Below are positions 20,057 to 30,475 of a stretch of DNA of 64,000 nucleotides, one piece after another. Source of the stretch: Gammaproteobacteria bacterium (GTDB lineage Bacteria > Pseudomonadota > Gammaproteobacteria > DSM-16500). The number at the start of each line of letters is the position of its first letter. Position 1 is the first letter of the stretch. The position numbers and the translations under genes were made by a program. The notes below the pieces were generated by a model. It had not been told where the DNA came from. It made no database searches and saw nothing but the letters and a program-made list of their open reading frames with translations. The stretch lies in contig JABDCN010000004.1 of the NCBI GenBank assembly GCA_013288125.1, forward strand, positions 1 to 64,000, written 5' to 3'.

Positions 20057-20791
20057 TTACTCTATATTACTGATTAATGTTCCAATATCCTCACCCAACA
20101 TGATGCGTTTTAATGCACCTTGCTTATTCATATTAAATACACGAAGTGGTAAGCCATGATCTTGGCAAAGTAAAATAGCAGTTAAATCCATCACACCTAA
20201 ACGTCGTGCAATCACTTCATCATAACTTAATTGTTGATAACGCTCTGCTTCTGGATTTTTAATGGGATCATCATTAAATACGCCTTCTACTTTCGTTGCC
20301 TTCAATACGATATCAGCATTGATTTCGATACCGCGCAAAGCAGCAGCAGAATCGGTTGTGACTAAAGGATTACCTGTTCCCGCAGAAAAAATGACAACTT
20401 TACCTTGCATTAAAAAATCTTGCGCTCTTGAGCGATCATATTGTTCTGCCATACTCGCAACAGCAACAGCTGACATCAACGTCACAGGAATAGATTTTCT
20501 GATAAAGGCATCGCGCAACGCGATGCCATTGATGACAGTAGCCAACATGCCCATTTGATCAGCAGAAATGCGATCTAAACCACCTGCACACAAGTCAGCG
20601 CCGCGAATCAGATTTCCTCCGCCAATCACAAGTGCAACTTGCACACCTAAATCCAATGCACCAGCAACTTCTTGTGCAATACGTGCAAGTTTATTTGCAT
20701 CGATTCCAAATAAATGATCGCCTTGTAATGCTTCACCACTCAATTTAACCAAAATACGCCGATAAATCGGTTTTTTGGATGGTTCTTCCAT
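20057..20791 (-). CDS. pyrH: UMP kinase
   Basis: [40 protein letters not shown]. Confidence 0.98.
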   Translation of the reverse strand: MEEPSKKPIYRRILVKLSGEALQGDHLFGIDANKLARIAQEVAGALDLGVQVALVIGGGNLIRGADLCAGGLDRISADQMGMLATVINGIALRDAFIRKSIPVTLMSAVAVASMAEQYDRSRAQDFLMQGKVVIFSAGTGNPLVTTDSAAALRGIEINADIVLKATKVEGVFNDDPIKNPEAERYQQLSYDEVIARRLGVMDLTAILLCQDHGLPLRVFNMNKQGALKRIMLGEDIGTLISNIE

Positions 20792-20793
20792 AA

Positions 20794-21681
20794 TTAGCTT
20801 CCCTGTACTTGAGACATCACAGCTTCTTTAAAATCTTCAGTGATTTTTTCAATCCCTTCACCAACTTCAAATCGATAAAAAGCGAGTACTTTTGCTTTAT
20901 GTTTGCTTAACAAACTTCCCACCGTCACATCGGGATCTTTCACAAACGGTTGGCCAACCAAACTCACTTCATCAAGAAATTTCTTCAGCCGTCCTGCTAC
21001 CATTTTTTCAATAATCTCTTGTGGTTTACCGCTTGATGCTGCTTGTGCTAAATAAATTTCTTTTTCTTTTGCAATTAAATCTTGCGAAACATGTTCTGGT
21101 GAAATAACAATGGGCCTGCTCGCTGCAATATGCATCGCAAGATCACGCGCTAATGCTTCATTATCAGTATCTAATTCAACAACCACACCAATGCGGCTGC
21201 CATGCAAATAAATTCCCATTGATGCAGCAGAAGAATTACTCAACACTGCTCGACGAATTTGTACGTTTTCACCAATTTTAGAAATCAATTCATGACGTAC
21301 TGCTTCAACACCACGCGATTGATAATCTGTTAAAATTAATTGAGAAATTTTTTCAACGTCTTGTTCTTTTGCTTTTAATGCAGCTTCTCCTACCGCTTTA
21401 GCAAAAGAAGTAAAGTTGCTATCACGCGCAACAAAATCTGTTTCACTGTTAATTTCAAGCATAATGGCTTGTTTACCCGCTTTTGCAATCACGACCGCCC
21501 CTTCTGCTGCAACGCGGCCTGCTTTTTTCCCTGCTTTTGCAGCACCAGATTTACGTAAAACTTCAATCGCTTTTTCCATCTCACCATTGGTTTCTGCTAA
21601 AGCTTTTTTACATTCCATCATCCCTGCACCAGTAAGCTCGCGCAACTCTTTGACTTGCGCGGCTGAAATAATTGCTGTCAT
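20794..21681 (-). CDS. tsf: Elongation factor Ts
   Basis: [32 protein letters not shown]. Confidence 0.98.
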   Translation of the reverse strand: MTAIISAAQVKELRELTGAGMMECKKALAETNGEMEKAIEVLRKSGAAKAGKKAGRVAAEGAVVIAKAGKQAIMLEINSETDFVARDSNFTSFAKAVGEAALKAKEQDVEKISQLILTDYQSRGVEAVRHELISKIGENVQIRRAVLSNSSAASMGIYLHGSRIGVVVELDTDNEALARDLAMHIAASRPIVISPEHVSQDLIAKEKEIYLAQAASSGKPQEIIEKMVAGRLKKFLDEVSLVGQPFVKDPDVTVGSLLSKHKAKVLAFYRFEVGEGIEKITEDFKEAVMSQVQGS

Positions 21682-21702
21682 AACATTCTCCCGCTGATGC
21701 GC

Positions 21703-22488
21703 TTATTGATCAGACGTTGTATCAGTGTTGTCATTTTCAATAGTCGGTGCTTCGATGGCTTCTTGTATTTCGATAAATTCATCTTTATCTTCACCTTCTA
21801 ATGTACTTGCACGCGCATCTAAAATCACATCAGCCGCACAATTCGTGTAATAACGAATGGCGCGCGTTGAGTCATCATTACCTGGAATGACATAAGCTAT
21901 GCCATCAGGATCATTATTAGAATCCACAATGCCAATCACAGGAATGCCTAAACGATTTGCCTCGCGTACGGCAATTTTTTCGTGGCCTACATCAATCACA
22001 AATAAAGCATCAGGAATACCGCCCATATTTTTGATGCCGCCTAAACTAACTGTTAATTTATCTTTTTCACGTTCTAAACCAAGAATTTCTTTTTTCGTGA
22101 GACGACCAAATTTAGTCGATTCAAACATGGCTTCGAGTTCTTTTAAACGTTTAATAGATTGGCGGATCGTTTTGTAATTGGTGAGCATACCGCCTAACCA
22201 ACGACGATTGACATAAGGCATTTTGCAACGTTCTGCTGCTTGCTGAACTAAATCTTGCGCGGCATATTTGGTACCGACGAAAAGTATTTTGCCTTTTTTT
22301 GCGGCTGTGCTACTAATAAAATTCAACGCATCTTGAAATAAAGGTAAGGTTTTTCCTAAATCAATAATGTGAATTTTATTGCGGGAACCATAAATGTATG
22401 AAGACATTTTGGGGTTCCAATAACGTGTTTGGTGGCCAAAGTGCACACCTGCTTTTAACATATCTTGCATTGTTACATGTGATTGCAT
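21703..22488 (-). CDS. rpsB: 30S ribosomal protein S2
   Basis: [28 protein letters not shown]; start corrected to 22488 (SD-like aagaggaaac), not the upstream in-frame start. Confidence 0.97.
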   Translation of the reverse strand: MQSHVTMQDMLKAGVHFGHQTRYWNPKMSSYIYGSRNKIHIIDLGKTLPLFQDALNFISSTAAKKGKILFVGTKYAAQDLVQQAAERCKMPYVNRRWLGGMLTNYKTIRQSIKRLKELEAMFESTKFGRLTKKEILGLEREKDKLTVSLGGIKNMGGIPDALFVIDVGHEKIAVREANRLGIPVIGIVDSNNDPDGIAYVIPGNDDSTRAIRYYTNCAADVILDARASTLEGEDKDEFIEIQEAIEAPTIENDNTDTTSDQ

Positions 22489-22662
22489 ATTTGTTTCCTC
22501 TTGGGTTATGCCTCCGCTTGCCCTCTTCACCAACTTTATCCTGAAAAAAATCAGGAAAAGCACCCGGCGAACAGTTGCAGCAAGCGTGTGTTTCCGCGAC
22601 AATGCGGGTTAGGATTTATACCATACAAAGTCTGTTTCCAGCAATCGAATAGTAGAGTTCAC

Positions 22663-23445
22663 ATGACAGAAATTACGATCAATCATAGCGATGATATAGA
22701 AAAAATGCGCATCGCCGGGCGTTTGGCTGCAGATGTTCTCAAAATGATCAAGCCTCATGTGCAAGCAGGGATAACAACCGACGAATTAAACCAAATTTGT
22801 CATGATTATATTGTCAATGTACAAAAAGCCATTCCCGCCCCGCTCAATTATCATGGTTTTCCGAAATCGGTTTGCACTTCTGTTAACCATCAGGTGTGTC
22901 ATGGCATTCCTAGCGATCGCAAATTGAAAGATGGCGATATCGTTAATATTGATGTAACGGTATTAAAAGATGGCTACCACGGTGACACCAGTCAAATGTT
23001 TGTGGTTGGCAAAGCTTCTATCTTGGCTGAGAGACTCATCCAAATAACACAACAATGTATGTATCTCGGCATTTCACAAGTCAAACCAGGCGCACATTTT
23101 GGTGATATTGGCGCCGTCATTCAAGAACATGCAGAAAAAAATCGGTTTAGTGTCGTCAGAGAATATTGTGGTCATGGTATTGGTAAAGTGTTTCATGAAC
23201 CGCCTAATGTCTTGCATTATGGAAAGGCTGGCACCGGTGACATGCTAAAACCTGGCATGATTTTTACGATTGAACCGATGATTAATGCGGGTAAACGTGA
23301 TGTCAAATTGTTACCAGATGGATGGACTGTTGTCACGAAAGACCATAGTTTATCCGCGCAATGGGAACATACTATTTTAGTGACTGAAAATGGATTTGAT
23401 ATTCTCACGCTGCGTGAAGATGAAAAATTTAGTGTCGTTTTTTAA
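22663..23445 (+). CDS. map: Methionine aminopeptidase type I
   Basis: MTEITINHSDDIEKMRIAGRLAADVL, GHGIGKVFHEPPNV; start corrected to 22663. Confidence 0.97.
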   Translation: MTEITINHSDDIEKMRIAGRLAADVLKMIKPHVQAGITTDELNQICHDYIVNVQKAIPAPLNYHGFPKSVCTSVNHQVCHGIPSDRKLKDGDIVNIDVTVLKDGYHGDTSQMFVVGKASILAERLIQITQQCMYLGISQVKPGAHFGDIGAVIQEHAEKNRFSVVREYCGHGIGKVFHEPPNVLHYGKAGTGDMLKPGMIFTIEPMINAGKRDVKLLPDGWTVVTKDHSLSAQWEHTILVTENGFDILTLREDEKFSVVF

Positions 23446-23594
23446 GCTTAACGTCCATACTCAGGTCTGTCGTCCCGCGGCTTGTCCGCGGGATCCAGAA
23501 ATATTCATTAAAATTTACGTGGTTTTTCCCTGGATCCCGCGGACAAGCCGCGGGACGACAGACCTGAGTATGGACGTTAAGCTTAAAAAACGAC
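23434..23594. repeat. Palindromic element, family A (65-bp arms), overlapping the map stop codon
   Basis: gtcgttttttaagcttaacgtccatactcaggtctgtcgtcccgcggcttgtccgcgggatccag ... exact reverse complement at 23530-23594. Confidence 0.95.
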
Positions 23595-23634
23595 AGACCT
23601 GGGTGTAAAACTGCTATTAATAGGAGATTTTATT

Positions 23635-24216
23635 ATGTTCGAATTACCTCCCTTGCCTTATGCAATGGATGCTTTACAGCCTTATATTTCCAAAGAAACA
23701 TTAGAATATCATTATGGCAAACATCATTTAGCTTATGTCAATAATTTAAATAATTTAGTCAAAGAAACAGAATTCGCCGCGATGCCGCTAGAAGAAATTA
23801 TCATGAAATCAAGCGGGCCTGTTTTTAATAATGCCGCACAAATTTGGAACCACACTTTTTATTGGCATTCTATGACGCCAAAAAGTGCTGGCGAACCTAA
23901 AGGTGCACTGGCAGAAGCAATCAAAAAAAAATTTGGATCATTTGAAGAATTTAAAAAAATATTCAGTGAGTCTGGCGCAAAATTATTTGGATCAGGCTGG
24001 ACGTGGCTTGCAAAAAATGCTGATGGTGAATTAGAAATTCTTAATGAAAGTAATGCAGGATTGCCGATGAAATCCGGGAAAAAAGCATTGTTAACTTGCG
24101 ATGTATGGGAACATGCGTATTACATTGATTATCGCAATGCTCGTCCTAAATATCTAGAAAATTTTTGGTCGATTGTGAATTGGGATTTTGCGAGTGAGAA
24201 TTTTAGCGGGAAATAG
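23635..24216 (+). CDS. sodB: Superoxide dismutase [Fe]
   Basis: [54 protein letters not shown]. Confidence 0.96.
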   Translation: MFELPPLPYAMDALQPYISKETLEYHYGKHHLAYVNNLNNLVKETEFAAMPLEEIIMKSSGPVFNNAAQIWNHTFYWHSMTPKSAGEPKGALAEAIKKKFGSFEEFKKIFSESGAKLFGSGWTWLAKNADGELEILNESNAGLPMKSGKKALLTCDVWEHAYYIDYRNARPKYLENFWSIVNWDFASENFSGK

Positions 24217-24235
24217 ATTTATTTCTGAATTTTGA

Positions 24236-24282
24236 TAACCCCCTTCCGCCCGTTGGGCACCTTCCCCCGATGGGGGGAAGGC
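24236..24282. repeat. Short GC-rich hairpin repeat downstream of sodB
   Basis: cccccttccgcccgttgggcaccttcccccgatggggggaagg; paired cttccccc/gggggaag. Confidence 0.55.
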
Positions 24283-24442
24283 TTCCTTAAGTTAGCACCA
24301 TTATTTGTATAAATATAAATCAAAAACAGCTTAAAATAAGCCATAAATTTGCGCTTTATTAAAAATTAAGCTATTATTTACCGTTAATATAAAATAAAAA
24401 TCAAAAAATAAATAAACTAAACGAGTGAGAGGTTTTTATACA

Positions 24443-25753
24443 ATGAGTCAAAGCCGAAAATCGAGCAAAACCAAACGTCTAAGCGTCCATGAAGAACAAA
24501 TAGAAAAATCTTCTCATGTTGATATTAAAACAAGAAGAAGAGCTGATTCTGTGCCCACTCATATCCATCTTGTTGTGAGCGATAGTGATAATAAAAATAT
24601 TTGGAGATCATCAGACAAGTTATCCTACCAGGTACGACCGAGTCATTCTTTTGATACAAAACAACTTAAAGAAAAAACATCACAACAACAGGAAAGTTCA
24701 GATAAACAAAGTTTAAATAAACAAAGCTCAGATAAGCAAAACGCTGATAAACAAAGTTTAAGTAAACAAAGCTCAGATAAGCAAAACGCTGATAAACAAA
24801 GTTTTAGCAAACCAAGTAAACCAACAATAAAACCGTCATTTTTTAATTCATTGCGATCTAATACTTCATCAACTTTACGACATTTTTCTTCATCTGGCGA
24901 TGATTTATCAACTCGTTTAACGATGACAACGACCACTTCTCCAACGACAAGTACAACTACAACTACGACAACCATCACCTCAAATGAAAATATCAAAAAT
25001 AATATTCATAAAAAATCCAACGATGAACATCAACAATTAAGTCAGAAAGAAATATGCTCCCTTTTCCAACAATTACAACAATGTTCATTTTCTTTGGCAA
25101 ATGAATTAGCAAAAACTAACATCGAAGATAAAGCATCCCTTTCAACACAACTCAACGAAATAAATGAAAAAATATTTAATATCGTCGATTTTCTCCACAA
25201 CAAAAATCCGTACTTTCCTCCCGATAAACAAGCAGAAAACATAGCAGGATGTGAAAAAATGTATTCTCATTTAAATAATGCGCTTGAAGAATTAAAAGAA
25301 GACTATCTTAGCAAGTCTCATAGCGAACATCAGAAATCGAGTGATGATAGCGAGAAAAACAAGGACACTGATGCATACATCTCTCATCAAACAAAAATAG
25401 TAGGCGATAATTTAGCTGAATTAAAACGTCGTTTATTTTCTTTTTCAGAAAATGAATTAGCTTACCTCCAAAAAGAAGACGAACAATTAATTCAAATGCA
25501 ATTAAATAAAATGCGTGAGATAATACATGATAGATTAAAGGTTCTTTATATAGAAAATCCGACTCTTTCCTACGACGATCAGATAACTAACATACAAACA
25601 TGCGAAAAAAATTGTACTGAGTTAAATGAAAAATTTATTGAACTTTGCGAACAAGTATCGACGTTGCAAAATCAAACAGATCAAACTCAAACAAATCAAA
25701 ATCTCACGATTAGTCCAACAATAGAAACACAATTACCAAAACGCAGAAGATAA
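24443..25753 (+). CDS. Hypothetical low-complexity protein with KQ pentapeptide repeats, Thr-rich tract and two related C-terminal helical repeats
   Basis: SDKQSLNKQSSDKQNADKQSLSKQSSDKQNADKQSFSKPS; TTTTSPTTSTTTTTTTIT; ...LNEINEKIFNIVDFLHNKNPYFPPDKQAENIAGCEK vs ...LNKMREIIHDRLKVLYIENPTLSYDDQITNIQTCEK. Confidence 0.8.
   Translation: MSQSRKSSKTKRLSVHEEQIEKSSHVDIKTRRRADSVPTHIHLVVSDSDNKNIWRSSDKLSYQVRPSHSFDTKQLKEKTSQQQESSDKQSLNKQSSDKQNADKQSLSKQSSDKQNADKQSFSKPSKPTIKPSFFNSLRSNTSSTLRHFSSSGDDLSTRLTMTTTTSPTTSTTTTTTTITSNENIKNNIHKKSNDEHQQLSQKEICSLFQQLQQCSFSLANELAKTNIEDKASLSTQLNEINEKIFNIVDFLHNKNPYFPPDKQAENIAGCEKMYSHLNNALEELKEDYLSKSHSEHQKSSDDSEKNKDTDAYISHQTKIVGDNLAELKRRLFSFSENELAYLQKEDEQLIQMQLNKMREIIHDRLKVLYIENPTLSYDDQITNIQTCEKNCTELNEKFIELCEQVSTLQNQTDQTQTNQNLTISPTIETQLPKRRR
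24700..24815 (+). repeat. In-frame tandem repeat (15-bp subunits, 45-bp higher-order unit) encoding (S/D)KQ(S/N)x pentapeptides
   Basis: acaaagctcagataagcaaaacgctgataaacaaagttt repeated nearly identically. Confidence 0.9.
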
Positions 25754-25772
25754 AGTAAGCGATCGTTCACGC

Positions 25773-25803
25773 CGTTCCTCCTACAAAAAGCGTAGGAGGA
25801 AGG
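25773..25803. terminator. Hairpin between two convergent genes
   Basis: ttcctcctac-aaaaagc-gtaggaggaa stem. Confidence 0.5.
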
Positions 25804-25826
25804 AAAACTCGTGAATTGAAATATTA

Positions 25827-28382
25827 TTACAATGCCTGAGAAATAGCTGTCACAAATTGCAATTCTTGTGTTGGATTATTTTGCACACCAACTCCCCAAA
25901 ACATCGCACCGGCATAACCATTTTGCATTTGCCATGCTGCTTTTACTGCTAATTGTGCCGCTGTTTCGTTAAAACCTGGCCATTGTGTTTGAATATCTAA
26001 GCCTAACAAGATTTTAGATTTCGGCATGTATGTGGCATAATTAGCAAGTGCCGTTTGATATAAAGAAGTTGCGTAAACTTGGCCTGCATCATACGCCATC
26101 ACATTAATCCAATCGAATTGACTACCCACCGTTTGCAAGAGTGAAATATCTTCACCACAATGCACACTGCCCGCCACGGTACATTGACTATTGTTGGGAT
26201 CAGCGCCGACTGAAAAGGCTGCAAACGTAATTAATTTGCCAGGATTCAAATATCGCTTCAGACTCGTGACTAACAACGCCACATTACTGCTAATGTTATC
26301 AGCCAAACGAACGCCTGTTTCCACATCCAAATCCACGCCGTCAATTGACACATTACCCAATAAATTACTTGGCGAAGAAATATTGCCTTTGTAAACAGGG
26401 TAAGTCGCATTAACAACAGCTGCGATACTTTGCGCCATCGCATCTGCATTGCTTGCTGTCAACACTGAATTCCAAATAGCAGAATAAGTCGAGCCGCCAA
26501 CAGACAATAAGATTTTCGTTTTGGGATGATTATATTTATAAACTGTCCAATTGATATAACTTGGCTGCATTGTCACATTAGGTGCAGGTGGATTTGTTAA
26601 CCAACCAGAGGCGGCTGTATCAACAGCTAAACTCGATGTGATATTAGCAAATGCCAAATTAACTGCAGTGACATTAGAAGGTAGATTAGTATTTAAATCG
26701 AATTCATCTCCTTCCCAACCACCGTAATAAACAACAAATTGTGTTGGCGCGCCGGCAGTATATTGAATGATGACAGAAGGCGTACCTGTTTGTGTAACCG
26801 CAATACTCGAAGGTGTGACAGAGGACACTTGGCCTGCCACATTTGGCGCTGCGATTTGATAAGTATCATTAATCGGTAATGATACGGTATTCGCACCCCC
26901 CGATAAATTTTTTGTATAGACAGAACCTTCTAAGTTGGTAAATGTCACAGCATAATTTACATTTTTAACAGATTTTTTCTTCTTGAGTGATGGCGCGTTA
27001 ATCGTGACTGTAAACGGCCCTTGCGGAATAGGCGCATAACTCACAGGCAGCGTATTCGTTTGACCTGAATTTAATACAACTGGGTTAGTGAAACCAGAAG
27101 CAGAAAATGCATCTGTTTGAGAATAAACATTAGGAAGCGTCACAGTATAATTACCTGGCGTGAGCCCTGCACAACTCGTCGCACCATTTGTACAAATTTG
27201 CAAAGTATTGCCCCAGGTCGTTTGAAAATGTGTTGCAGTTGGAAAATCTGGGCCTTGCACCGTTATAGTAGGCGCTGATACACCCGTTGCAGGCGCGACT
27301 GGCATTCGAACATTCAAAACACCTAACGCTTTGGCCGTATACGATAAATTAATATTAATTGGTGTTGAGCTACTCACCACAACAGGATTTTGTGAAAACA
27401 TAGCTTTAAATGCTTGATTCGACGTTTGTATATCTGGTGTTGCTAACGTGTAACTCCCTATTTGTAAATTGGTAATAGGTAAAGCTTGACCCCATGTTGC
27501 AGTCACATGATTACCTTGCGGAAAACTGGGCCCCGTAATCGTAATGACTGGATTAGGAAGTGAGGCGGCAGGCGCAGGAGGTACATTAACAGTAATACCA
27601 CCTAATGTTGCGCTTCCACTACTTTGCACCCATAAAGAAATATTGGTAATAGGATTTGCCACACCTTGGAAGGAAACAATCAAGGTACCACTTGCTGGAA
27701 TTTGAGCAGCCGTTCCTGCCGTAAGCACATAATTTGGTGAACCAGTCGTCACCAACCAATTAGCATAAGGCGTTCCCCAAATAGAAGTGCCGACTTGACC
27801 TTGGTAAGTCATTTGAAGTTGGGCGCTATTTAAATTTAAGGTAGAGCCTGATGTATTCGTAATTGTAATCGTATTAATGCCGCCTGATTCGGAAACAGAT
27901 GAAGTAATCGATGCTGGAACCAAGGGATAAGATAAATTAAATAATTGTACGTTAGTCGGTGCCGCCGTATTGTTCCATGGTGTTGGCGTATATTGAAAGG
28001 TAATCGACGAGCCCGCTGAAAAAATAGCATTGGGTAAATTAACTTGATTCACAAATTGATAACTCAGTGCCGCTTTTTTATTTTTTAAAGAAGAAGTAAA
28101 TGGTTGCCAATTAAGCCATGGCGTTCCCCATGCACTTGCAATGCTAGTTTGATCTAATGAAAAGCTAAGCAGCATGGAAGTCACTGGAATATCTGCACCA
28201 GATGAATTCGTGATAGTTATCTGACCTGCTGCCGTCGTTACAGTAAGCCCATTTATTGGCGTCAAAATCGGGCCGACATTTTTGTTGGACGCAGCAATAT
28301 GCGCGTTACTACTAAATGCGATGAGAGACGCACAACTGAGTAAAAGAAAAATAAGATAAGAAAGAATTTTTTTTAAGTGCAT
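25827..28382 (-). CDS. Secreted glycoside hydrolase family 18 (chitinase-like) protein with N-terminal beta-sandwich repeats
   Basis: Signal peptide MHLKKILSYLIFLLLSCASLIAFS; SIDGVDLDVETG fits the GH18 DxxDxDxE motif; FVVYYGGW at domain start; repeated xGPxFPxxxHxxxTWG segments. Start placed at 28382. Confidence 0.85.
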   Translation of the reverse strand: MHLKKILSYLIFLLLSCASLIAFSSNAHIAASNKNVGPILTPINGLTVTTAAGQITITNSSGADIPVTSMLLSFSLDQTSIASAWGTPWLNWQPFTSSLKNKKAALSYQFVNQVNLPNAIFSAGSSITFQYTPTPWNNTAAPTNVQLFNLSYPLVPASITSSVSESGGINTITITNTSGSTLNLNSAQLQMTYQGQVGTSIWGTPYANWLVTTGSPNYVLTAGTAAQIPASGTLIVSFQGVANPITNISLWVQSSGSATLGGITVNVPPAPAASLPNPVITITGPSFPQGNHVTATWGQALPITNLQIGSYTLATPDIQTSNQAFKAMFSQNPVVVSSSTPININLSYTAKALGVLNVRMPVAPATGVSAPTITVQGPDFPTATHFQTTWGNTLQICTNGATSCAGLTPGNYTVTLPNVYSQTDAFSASGFTNPVVLNSGQTNTLPVSYAPIPQGPFTVTINAPSLKKKKSVKNVNYAVTFTNLEGSVYTKNLSGGANTVSLPINDTYQIAAPNVAGQVSSVTPSSIAVTQTGTPSVIIQYTAGAPTQFVVYYGGWEGDEFDLNTNLPSNVTAVNLAFANITSSLAVDTAASGWLTNPPAPNVTMQPSYINWTVYKYNHPKTKILLSVGGSTYSAIWNSVLTASNADAMAQSIAAVVNATYPVYKGNISSPSNLLGNVSIDGVDLDVETGVRLADNISSNVALLVTSLKRYLNPGKLITFAAFSVGADPNNSQCTVAGSVHCGEDISLLQTVGSQFDWINVMAYDAGQVYATSLYQTALANYATYMPKSKILLGLDIQTQWPGFNETAAQLAVKAAWQMQNGYAGAMFWGVGVQNNPTQELQFVTAISQAL

Positions 28383-28440
28383 AGTTACTCCGTTAACATA
28401 ACAATTGATTAATAAAAAATATTGTAATGCGAGATTAAAC

Positions 28441-28746
28441 CTACAAATGATAACGATCACACATTGCAACACGAGTACGCAATTCGTTTAACTCTTCAAG
28501 CATATCTAAAATCAAAGCTGCACTGGGGAGATTTACTTCGAGATCACGCTGCAATCGTAATACCGTTTTAATGCGGCGCACTTCTGACAAATTAAATATC
28601 CATTCAGAGGCAGATGTTCTTGGTTGAATAATACCGTGTTTAATTAAATCATAAATGTAATCAGAAGAAATATGGCACGCTTCACATAATTCTGTCAAAT
28701 TAAGTGTTTCATTCGCATTGCCTATGACTATCACTACATTATTCAC
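28441..28746 (-). CDS. cbpM: CbpM-type MerR-like chaperone modulator
   Basis: LCEACHISSDYIYDLIKHGIIQP...EWIFNLSEVRRIKTVLRLQRDLEVNLPSAALILDMLEEL; immediately downstream of a CbpA-type DnaJ gene; GTG start preceded by cggag. Confidence 0.85.
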   Translation of the reverse strand: MNNVVIVIGNANETLNLTELCEACHISSDYIYDLIKHGIIQPRTSASEWIFNLSEVRRIKTVLRLQRDLEVNLPSAALILDMLEELNELRTRVAMCDRYHL

Positions 28747-28768
28747 GATATTACTCCGTCCAAAAACC

Positions 28769-28876
28769 CGAATAAGCTGTTCTTCTTTTCTGTTAGCAGA
28801 CCTCTGGCACAAGGACGTGCCAGCTGATCGCAGGAGCAGTTATGTCTGCGGACAGAAAAGAAGAACAGCTTATTCG
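28769..28876. repeat. Palindromic element with 25-bp perfect outer stem and inner hairpin, between cbpA and cbpM
   Basis: cgaataagctgttcttcttttctgt ... acagaaaagaagaacagcttattcg; inner ctggcac/gtgccag. Confidence 0.92.
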
Positions 28877-28885
28877 AAGCACATC

Positions 28886-29857
28886 TCACCTCCAATCTTT
28901 ACGTGGATTAAACGGCAAGACTTGGGCCATTTTTTCATAAAATTGTCGCTGATCAGCAGTATCAGCTAATGGCGTTTGAATTTGCACAACAGCATATTGA
29001 TCACCAGGCGGCGATCCTGGCATGCCACGGCCTTTCAGCCGCAATTTTTGGCCCGTTTTTGCCCCTGGGGCAAGTTTCAATCCCACTTTGCCAGCGAGTG
29101 TTGGGATTTTGATTTCTGCACCTAATGCCGCTTCCCAAGGAGAAACAGGTAGTGTTAAATAAATATCGCGTTCTTTAAGAGAAAAAAGTGTGTTCGGTTG
29201 AATCTCAATTTCTAAATATAAATCACCGGCTTCTCCACCACCTGAACCGGGCATCCCTTGTTTTGCTAATCGTAATTGCTGTCCAGGCAAAGCGCCTGCA
29301 GGAATATTCACTTTAATCGTACGCGTTTGCATGTTTAATTGCCCATGCGAATCGACTTCTGGCACTTGTAATTGAAATGTTTTCGTTGCACCGTGATATG
29401 CATCATCCAAAGAAATCGTGATTTTTGCTTGTTGATCACTTCCTCTCTGTTGACGATGTTGACGTGCGTGTTGAAAACCTGAAAAACCTCCCGCACCACC
29501 ACCCTGTCTTGCTTGTCCAAATAACGTAGAAAAGAAATCACTAAATCCACCTAAATCCTCGAACCCTCCTACCTCTTCTGAAGTATAAAAACGCGTATTT
29601 TGGTCCCAATTCGGTGGCGGTCTAAAATCTTGTCCTGCTTTCCAATTACTGCCTAATTGATCATACGCTGTTCTTTTCTGAGAATCTTTTAACACTTCAT
29701 AAGCTTCTTGCACATCTTTGAATTTTTCTTCTGCTTGTGGTTCTTTGCTCACATCTGGATGATATTTACGGGCTAAACGGCGATAAGCTTGCTTAACTTC
29801 ATCGTCAGACGCTTTTTTGCCGACGCCTAATATGGCGTAATAATCTTTATATTCCAT
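28886..29857 (-). CDS. cbpA: Curved-DNA-binding protein / DnaJ-class co-chaperone
   Basis: [39 protein letters not shown] region, no Cys-rich zinc domain. Confidence 0.92.
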   Translation of the reverse strand: MEYKDYYAILGVGKKASDDEVKQAYRRLARKYHPDVSKEPQAEEKFKDVQEAYEVLKDSQKRTAYDQLGSNWKAGQDFRPPPNWDQNTRFYTSEEVGGFEDLGGFSDFFSTLFGQARQGGGAGGFSGFQHARQHRQQRGSDQQAKITISLDDAYHGATKTFQLQVPEVDSHGQLNMQTRTIKVNIPAGALPGQQLRLAKQGMPGSGGGEAGDLYLEIEIQPNTLFSLKERDIYLTLPVSPWEAALGAEIKIPTLAGKVGLKLAPGAKTGQKLRLKGRGMPGSPPGDQYAVVQIQTPLADTADQRQFYEKMAQVLPFNPRKDWR

Positions 29858-30291
29858 CAGGAGGATTGCTCTTCAGGTAAACGGACGGTTAATACATCAC
29901 ATTTTGCACCGTGTAAAATAGCATTGGCTGTTGAACCCAATAGCAGTGATAAACCATGACGCCCGTGGCTGCCGCAAACAATTAAATCAATGCGCGCTTC
30001 TTCTGCCACTTTTAATATTTTTGTTTTGGTTGGACCAATTTCTATGTGCTGATCAGCCACATTCACATTTAATTGCTGACCTAATTTTTCCATGGATTGT
30101 TTTGATTCTTTCACCAATTGCCCTTCAATATCTTCAATGCCTAAATAGGCATAACTATAACCAGGCAGTGGTTCGACAACATGAATAATACTCAATTTAG
30201 CGCCTGTTAATCCGCGAATAGCACGGACTTTTTCAATTAAATATTCTGTGTCTTCTGTGAGATCTGTCGCAAATAAAATATGTTTATACAT
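29857..30291 (-). CDS. Universal stress protein (UspA family)
   Basis: [22 protein letters not shown] and [33 protein letters not shown]. Confidence 0.93.
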   Translation of the reverse strand: MYKHILFATDLTEDTEYLIEKVRAIRGLTGAKLSIIHVVEPLPGYSYAYLGIEDIEGQLVKESKQSMEKLGQQLNVNVADQHIEIGPTKTKILKVAEEARIDLIVCGSHGRHGLSLLLGSTANAILHGAKCDVLTVRLPEEQSS

Positions 30292-30312
30292 GGTTAATCC
30301 CTTTTAGATAAT

Positions 30313-30459
30313 GCGATTCTTAATCTTTTAACGTGTTCGGCCCCGAGGGTCGGGTATCCCACCGTGCTCGCAAGCTGCGCGCGGTGGGAGCCCTCCCCCA
30401 GCTTAAAACATGCTGGGGCAGGCTCTTTCGCTCAGCCCCATTAAAAGATTAAGAATCGC
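30313..30459. repeat. Complex inverted element between uspA-like gene and clpB: 19-bp outer stem enclosing GC-rich hairpins
   Basis: gcgattcttaatcttttaa ... ttaaaagattaagaatcgc; inner cccaccg..cggtggg and ccccagc..gctgggg. Confidence 0.9.
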
Positions 30460-30475
30460 GTTCACTATATTAATT

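Noticed and set aside
22483-22662. N-terminal extension of the map ORF ([17 protein letters not shown]...)
   Set aside because: Overlaps the rpsB start and is not MetAP-like; true start assigned at 22663.
22489-22662. Possible rpsB leader regulatory RNA in the rpsB-map intergenic region
   Set aside because: Only a short hairpin (cctgaaaaaaatcagg) was visible; no clear match to a known leader could be established by eye.
24700-24815. Possible CRISPR array from regularly repeated units
   Set aside because: Units are contiguous, in frame and protein-coding, with no spacers and no cas genes nearby.
24643-24996. Minus-strand Leu/Val-rich ORF with LCLSELCLLKLCLSAF repeats
   Set aside because: Antisense of the KQ-repeat and Thr-rich region of the 24443-25753 gene; no independent support.
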